A stretch of DNA of 64,000 nt from Bradyrhizobium diazoefficiens (GTDB lineage: Bacteria; Pseudomonadota; Alphaproteobacteria; Rhizobiales; Xanthobacteraceae): the NCBI RefSeq assembly GCF_016616425.1, contig NZ_CP067101.1:992001-1056000 (forward strand), in the 5' to 3' direction. Shown piece after piece: positions 60,021-64,000 of this stretch. Numbering within the stretch: position 1 is the first letter of the stretch; each line of letters begins with the position of its first letter. Both the position numbers and the translations under genes were made by a program. Below the pieces are notes generated by a model. That model did no database searches, was not told where the DNA came from, and was given only the letters and a program-made list of their open reading frames with translations.

Positions 60021-60758
60021 ATGTCCGCCGTAGATGCCGTTGATTATGGCCGGGAGGCGCTCGACTTCATCGAAGGTCTGGGTGCCTATCGCAAGGTGCC
60101 CGAGGCCATGCATGCGCTCGAAACGGCATTCGGTCGCTTCGGCTTCGAAACCATCATCGTGACAGGATTGCCGAATCCCGACCAGCGGTTTGCACAGATG
60201 GTGCTCGCCAAGCGCTGGCCGGCCGGATGGTTCAGCCTCTACACCCAGAACAATTACGACCGCTTCGATCCCGTGGTGCGGTCTTGCCGGCAATCGGTCA
60301 ATCCGTTCGAATGGTCGGAAGCGCCCTACAATGCCGAGCTCGAGCCGAACGCGGCCGAGGTGATGAACCGCGCCAGCGATTTTCGCATGTCGCGCGGCTT
60401 CATCGTGCCGATCCACGGGCTCACCGGCTATGAAGCCGCGGTGTCGCTTGGCGGCGTTCATCTCGACCTCAATCCCCGCAGCAAGCCGGCACTGCATCTG
60501 ATGGCGATGTATGGCTTCGACCACATCCGCCGTCTGCTCCAGCCGGCGCCTCATCCCTCGACGCGCCTCACCCCGCGCGAGCGCGAGGTGATCTCTTGGG
60601 CCTCGCAGGGCAAGTCGGCCTGGGAAATCGGCGAGATCCTGCACATCACGCAGCGCACTGCCGAAGAGCATCTTGCAACTGCTGCGCGCAAGCTCGGTGC
60701 CGTCAACCGTACGCATGCGGTGGCGCTGGCGATTCGGAACAAGATCATCAGTCCCTGA
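60021..60758 (+). CDS. bjaR: LuxR-type quorum-sensing regulator (BjaR-like)
   Basis: A 245-residue autoinducer-binding regulator. The N-terminal domain shows the conserved Trp/Tyr/Asp set (KRWPAGWFSLYTQNNYDRFDPVVRSCRQSVNPFEW) and the C-terminal GerE helix-turn-helix reads LTPREREVISWASQGKSAWEIGEILHITQRTAEEHLATAARKLGAVNRTHAVALAIRNKII. It is followed by a LuxI-type synthase. In B. japonicum the BjaR/BjaI pair uses isovaleryl-homoserine lactone; the close similarity as I recall it suggests the same here. ATG at 60021 has AGGGAA seven bases upstream. Confidence 0.9.
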   Translation: MSAVDAVDYGREALDFIEGLGAYRKVPEAMHALETAFGRFGFETIIVTGLPNPDQRFAQMVLAKRWPAGWFSLYTQNNYDRFDPVVRSCRQSVNPFEWSEAPYNAELEPNAAEVMNRASDFRMSRGFIVPIHGLTGYEAAVSLGGVHLDLNPRSKPALHLMAMYGFDHIRRLLQPAPHPSTRLTPREREVISWASQGKSAWEIGEILHITQRTAEEHLATAARKLGAVNRTHAVALAIRNKIISP

Positions 60759-60766
60759 GCGACTAC

Positions 60767-60780
60767 TGGGAAATTTCCCA
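60767..60780. promoter_or_regulatory. Lux-box-like palindrome upstream of bjaI
   Basis: TGGGAAATTTCCCA, a perfect 14-base palindrome, about 60 bases before the synthase start. It is the likely BjaR operator, giving positive autoregulation of the signal synthase. Confidence 0.72.
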
Positions 60781-60840
60781 ATATCGAACCTGCGTCTTTT
60801 CGCAGATTCTGCCCCCGATTGAGAATGAACGGGGGTTTTC

Positions 60841-61500
60841 ATGATTCACGCAATTTCTGCGGTAAATCGCCACCTTTATGAGGACGTGATCGAGCAGCAT
60901 TTCCGGCTGCGTCACGACGTCTTCGTCGAGGAGCGACGCTGGGAGACGCTGCGCAGGCCGGATTGCCGCGAGATCGATTGCTATGACGATGAGGACACCG
61001 TCTACCTGCTTGCGCTGGAGGGGCGGCGGGTCATCGGTGGTCACCGGCTCTACCCGACGACCAAGCCCTCGATGATGAGCGAGGTGTTCCCGCATCTGGC
61101 GTCGGTGCGCGGCTGCCCCGCGGATCCCTTGATTTGGGAATGGTCGCGCTACTTCGTCGTGCGTGATCGCCGCGACGGCGTGCTCAACCTGCAACTGATG
61201 GCGGCGGTGCAGGAGTTCTGCCTTGCGCAGGGAATCGCGCAGGTCAGTGCGATCATGGAGACCTGGTGGCTGCCGCGCTTCCACGAGGCCGGTTTCGTGG
61301 TGACCCCGCTCGGCCTGCCGGCTCTGGTCGAGAACGCGTGGACCATGGCGGCGACCATCGACATTCGTCGCGAGACGCTCGACGCCCTGCGCGATCGTAT
61401 CGGCATGGCTTCGGTCGTGCGCCAGGACGGCCCGCATCTGGATGCCGTTGCCCGTGCCAACCTCTGCGGCGCTGCTGCCGCGCAACGAAAGAGCGCCTGA
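60841..61500 (+). CDS. bjaI: Acyl-homoserine-lactone synthase (BjaI-like LuxI family)
   Basis: A 219-residue LuxI-type synthase: HFRLRHDVFVEERRWETL with the conserved Arg/Phe/Trp, an acidic DCYDDEDTVYLLAL, then GGHRLYPTTKPSMMSEVFPHL and WEWSRYFVVRD. These are the family's substrate-binding and catalytic positions. BjaI is known to use isovaleryl-CoA; the near-identical context supports the same product. The lux-box-like palindrome lies upstream. Confidence 0.92.
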   Translation: MIHAISAVNRHLYEDVIEQHFRLRHDVFVEERRWETLRRPDCREIDCYDDEDTVYLLALEGRRVIGGHRLYPTTKPSMMSEVFPHLASVRGCPADPLIWEWSRYFVVRDRRDGVLNLQLMAAVQEFCLAQGIAQVSAIMETWWLPRFHEAGFVVTPLGLPALVENAWTMAATIDIRRETLDALRDRIGMASVVRQDGPHLDAVARANLCGAAAAQRKSA

Positions 61501-61501
61501 G

Positions 61502-61720
61502 ATGTCGGACATGATGCGGGACGGCCAGATCATGGCGCAGACCAGGGACGAGACTGTCGGTTACATGTCCGACATGGCGCTCGAGCTGGCGCAGATGGCG
61601 GAAGACACCGGACTGGCGACGCTCGCCTATCTGTTCCGGATGGCGGCGCTGGAGGCCTCAACGGCCAACAGCGAGCTCGCCGAACCGGATGACCTTCCCC
61701 AGCAGATGACGTCGCACTAG
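61502..61720 (+). CDS. Small conserved-type protein after bjaI
   Basis: A 72-residue, acidic, mostly helical protein (MSDMMRDGQIMAQTRDETVGYMSDMALELAQMAEDTGLATLAYLFRMAALEA...). ATG is one base after the bjaI stop, so translation is coupled and it probably is co-regulated by quorum sensing. No family is assigned. A short helix-rich protein of this kind often follows bjaI-like genes, but I cannot confirm that here. Confidence 0.7.
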   Translation: MSDMMRDGQIMAQTRDETVGYMSDMALELAQMAEDTGLATLAYLFRMAALEASTANSELAEPDDLPQQMTSH

Positions 61721-61752
61721 ACGCATCCATCTTCAAATTCCGACGACATTCG

Positions 61753-61793
61753 CACCCTCTCCCGGCCTGAGACCAGCCTGCCGGGGGAGGGTG
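61753..61793 (+). terminator. GC-rich stem-loop after the quorum-sensing unit
   Basis: Arms CACCCTCTCCCGG and CCGGGGGAGGGTG, about 33 bases after the small gene's stop. A likely transcript end, though no long T-run follows. The remaining 235 bases to the next gene show nothing clear. Confidence 0.6.
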
Positions 61794-62028
61794 GTCGTTT
61801 GGGTGCGGCAGGTTGACCCAGCCTGTGCGGCAGCGGTCTTGCACGGCCAACGCTGATCGCATGCACCGGCATGCAACAAAGTGCATGTTTGGTGTCGAAT
61901 CGCTCTTGCCTCGGAACGATACTGCCATTACCCATTTTTCCGCCTTGTAGAGGCGGGGGGAGCTCTTTCACTGATGGCGACCGTGTTCGAACATCGGCGC
62001 GAACCTGCGTGCGCCTGAAAGAGTCTTG

Positions 62029-62946
62029 ATGCTGCTCGTCGTCGAACAGTTCTTGAACGGATTGCAGTTCGGCCTGCTGCTGTTCCTGCTCGCCGCGGGC
62101 CTGACGCTGGTGTTCGGGATCATGGATCTCGTCAACCTCGCGCATGGCTCGCTCTACATGATGGGCGCCTATTTCGCCGCGACCTTCGCGGCGTGGACCG
62201 GCAGCTTCCTGCTCGGCGCGCTGCTGGCGCTCGGCGCGACGCTCATTCTCGGCATCGTGCTGGAGATGAGCGCGATCCGGCATCTCTACGGGCGCGACCA
62301 TGTCGACCATGTGCTCGCGACCTTCGGCCTGATCCTGTTCTTCAACGAAGCCGTGCGGCTGATCTGGGGCCCGGCGGGCCTTGCGCTGCCGCTGCCGGCC
62401 TGGCTCACGGTGCCGGTGCCGATCCTGCCCGGCATTCACTATCCCGCCTATCGTCTCGCCATCATCGTCGTGGCGCTGCTGGTGGCGCTGCTGCTCTATC
62501 TCGGCGTGATGCGCACCCGCATCGGCATGCTGATCCGGGCCGGCGCCTCCAACCGCGAGATGATCGGCGCGCTCGGCATCAACATCAAGCTGCTCTACAC
62601 GCTGGTGTTCGGCCTCGGGGCCGCGCTCGCCGGCCTTGCCGGGCTGATGCAGGCGCCGATCCTCACCGTGCAGATCGGCATGGGCGAGAACATCCTGATC
62701 CTCGCCTTCGTCATCATCGTGATCGGCGGCATCGGCTCGATCCGCGGCGCGTTTCTCGCCGCGATTTTCGTCGGCATGATCGACACGCTCGGCCGCGCCT
62801 TCCTGCCCAATTTGCTGCGGCAGGTCTTGAGCGGCGCCGCCGCCTCCACCGCCGCGCCCGCGCTGTCGTCCATGCTGATCTATCTGCTGATGGCGATCGT
62901 GCTGGTGGTGCGGCCGGAGGGGCTGTTTCCGGCCAACCGTCGATGA
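62029..62946 (+). CDS. Branched-chain-type ABC transporter permease (LivH-like)
   Basis: A 305-residue permease: FGLLLFLLAAGLTLVFGIMDLVNLAHGSLYMMGAYFA at the start, NREMIGALGINIKLLYTLVFGLGAALAGLAGLMQAP as the LivH cytoplasmic loop. ATG at 62029 is preferred to TTG at 62026. First gene of a second Liv-type operon that continues beyond the window; it has no binding-protein gene upstream here. Confidence 0.92.
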   Translation: MLLVVEQFLNGLQFGLLLFLLAAGLTLVFGIMDLVNLAHGSLYMMGAYFAATFAAWTGSFLLGALLALGATLILGIVLEMSAIRHLYGRDHVDHVLATFGLILFFNEAVRLIWGPAGLALPLPAWLTVPVPILPGIHYPAYRLAIIVVALLVALLLYLGVMRTRIGMLIRAGASNREMIGALGINIKLLYTLVFGLGAALAGLAGLMQAPILTVQIGMGENILILAFVIIVIGGIGSIRGAFLAAIFVGMIDTLGRAFLPNLLRQVLSGAAASTAAPALSSMLIYLLMAIVLVVRPEGLFPANRR

Positions 62947-63887
62947 AGGCTTTCACTGTGAGCAAGGCCGTCACGGCCCTGATGCTGGCGGGCCTCGTGC
63001 TGCTGCCGCTCTATTCACAGCTCTCCGGCAACATCTTCATCCTGACGCTGTTCACCCGCATCGTCATCCTGGCGCTGGCGGCTGCGAGCCTCAACCTCAT
63101 CATGGGCTTCGGCGGCATGATGAGCTTCGGCCACGCCGCCTATCTCGGCATCGGCGGCTATGCGGTCGGTATGCTCGCGCAGGAAGGCGTCGGAAGCGGC
63201 TTCATCCAGTTCCCGGTCGCGCTGGCGGCTTCCGCGGCTTACGCGCTGGTGATCGGCGCGCTCTCCCTGCGCACCCGCGGCGTCTACTTCATCATGATCA
63301 CGCTGGCCTTCGCGCAGATGGCCTATTATGTCGCCTCGGGCCTTGCGCGCTACGGCGGCGATGACGGGCTCACCATCTACAACCGCAGCGACTTCTCCGG
63401 GTTGATCAATCTGTCGAACCGCACGCAGTTCTATTATCTCTGCCTCGCCTGCCTGTTCGGCGTGATCCTCCTGATCTGGCGCATCGTCAATTCGCGCTTC
63501 GGCCTCGTCGTGCAGGGTCTGCGCTCCAACGAGCAGCGCATGCAGGCAATCGGCTTCCCCGCCAAACGCTACCAGCTCGTCTGCTTCGTCATCTCGGGCA
63601 CCATGTGCGGCCTTGCCGGCGCGCTGCTCGCCAACAACACCGATTTCGTCAGCCCGGCCGTGATGTACTGGACCCGCTCCGGCGACCTCATGGTGATGGT
63701 GATCCTGGGGGGCATGGGCACGCTGTTCGGCCCGATCGTGGGCGCGGTGGTGTTCCTGCTGCTGGAAGAGTTCTTGTCGCAGATCACCGAATATTGGGCG
63801 CTGATCATGGGCCCGCTGCTGCTGCTGATCGTGCTGTTCGGCCGCGGCGGCATCATGGGCATGCTGGGGAGGCCCGGTCGTGGCTGA
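62943..63887 (+). CDS. Branched-chain-type ABC transporter permease (LivM-like)
   Basis: A 314-residue permease: SLNLIMGFGGMMSFGHAAYLGIGGYAVGML and NEQRMQAIGFPAKRYQLVCFVISGTMCGLAGALLA, the LivM motifs. It overlaps the LivH-like stop by four bases (ATGA) and its end overlaps the next ATPase start by eight. Confidence 0.92.
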   Translation: MKAFTVSKAVTALMLAGLVLLPLYSQLSGNIFILTLFTRIVILALAAASLNLIMGFGGMMSFGHAAYLGIGGYAVGMLAQEGVGSGFIQFPVALAASAAYALVIGALSLRTRGVYFIMITLAFAQMAYYVASGLARYGGDDGLTIYNRSDFSGLINLSNRTQFYYLCLACLFGVILLIWRIVNSRFGLVVQGLRSNEQRMQAIGFPAKRYQLVCFVISGTMCGLAGALLANNTDFVSPAVMYWTRSGDLMVMVILGGMGTLFGPIVGAVVFLLLEEFLSQITEYWALIMGPLLLLIVLFGRGGIMGMLGRPGRG

Positions 63888-64000
63888 ACCCCTGCTCCGT
63901 GTCGAAAAGCTGGTGCGGCGCTTCGGCGGCATCATCGCGACGGACAACGTCTCGCTCGACGTCGCGTCCGGCGAGCTGCATGCCATCATCGGGCCGAACG
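63880..64000 (+). CDS. Branched-chain-type ABC transporter ATPase (LivG-like), N-terminal part
   Basis: Forty residues are visible from a GTG start at 63880, with GGGGAGG upstream: MAEPLLRVEKLVRRFGG..., ending in the beginning of the Walker A motif (AIIGPN) at the window edge. The operon order LivH-LivM-LivG fits. Confidence 0.88.
   Translation, partial: MAEPLLRVEKLVRRFGGIIATDNVSLDVASGELHAIIGPN

Overview
The window looks like a chromosomal segment of a Bradyrhizobium-type alphaproteobacterium. It is GC-rich. It holds a Sox thiosulfate-oxidation cluster, a BjaR/BjaI-like quorum-sensing pair, a CYP199A-type P450 with its ferredoxin, many ABC transporters and solute-binding proteins, and many dispersed palindromic intergenic repeats. 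No tRNA, rRNA, CRISPR array, transposase or phage gene was seen. Long antisense open frames are common and are codon-bias shadows.

Layout. 1-2.7 kb: soxXYZA-soxK-soxB on the minus strand, soxB cut by the window edge. 2.9-12.7 kb: ordinary metabolism (DUF938 methyltransferase, S9 peptidase, two MFS transporters, VOC protein, carboxymuconolactone-decarboxylase-like protein, paired acyl-CoA dehydrogenases). 13-17.4 kb (minus): orphan amino-acid-binding protein, L,D-transpeptidase, a membrane protein, and a TlpA/DipZ-like thioredoxin with CcdA. 17.7-24.2 kb (minus): an ECF sigma factor, then a signalling block of TRAP-type binding protein, sensor kinase, hybrid kinase and response regulator. 24.4-30.4 kb: orphan UgpB-like protein, a kinase-fold protein, a duplicated secreted A-B gene module with one decayed copy, and a secreted caspase-like protein. 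30.4-41.4 kb: a peptide-type ABC transporter, AtzG/AtzE/AtzH-like proteins, a GntR regulator and an AtzF-like allophanate hydrolase. 41.5-47.8 kb: plant aromatic metabolism (MarR, feruloyl-CoA synthase, MarR, CYP199A, ferredoxin, binding protein). 47.9-50.7 kb: type II NADH dehydrogenase and another orphan binding protein. 50.9-59.4 kb (minus): a complete branched-chain-type ABC transporter between a shikimate/quinate dehydrogenase and a QuiC-like dehydroshikimate dehydratase, with a LysR regulator. 59.7-61.7 kb: quorum sensing plus two small ORFs. 62-64 kb: the start of a second branched-chain-type ABC operon, cut by the edge.

How the genes fit together. The most coherent new reading is the 30.4-41.4 kb locus. 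Both the transporter gene and the convergently placed allophanate hydrolase gene have textbook sigma-54 -24/-12 elements about 41 bases before their start codons. The hydrolase promoter overlaps a GntR-type palindrome. This points to a nitrogen-limitation regulon that imports a ureido or amide compound and strips its nitrogen, although no ring-opening enzyme (AtzD) is present here. A second point is that a common palindromic repeat lies in frame inside the ATPase gene of this transporter and forms the linker between its two ATPase domains. A third is the A-B secreted-protein module at 27-28.9 kb, which duplicated and partly decayed beside a secreted caspase homologue and whose families I do not recognise.
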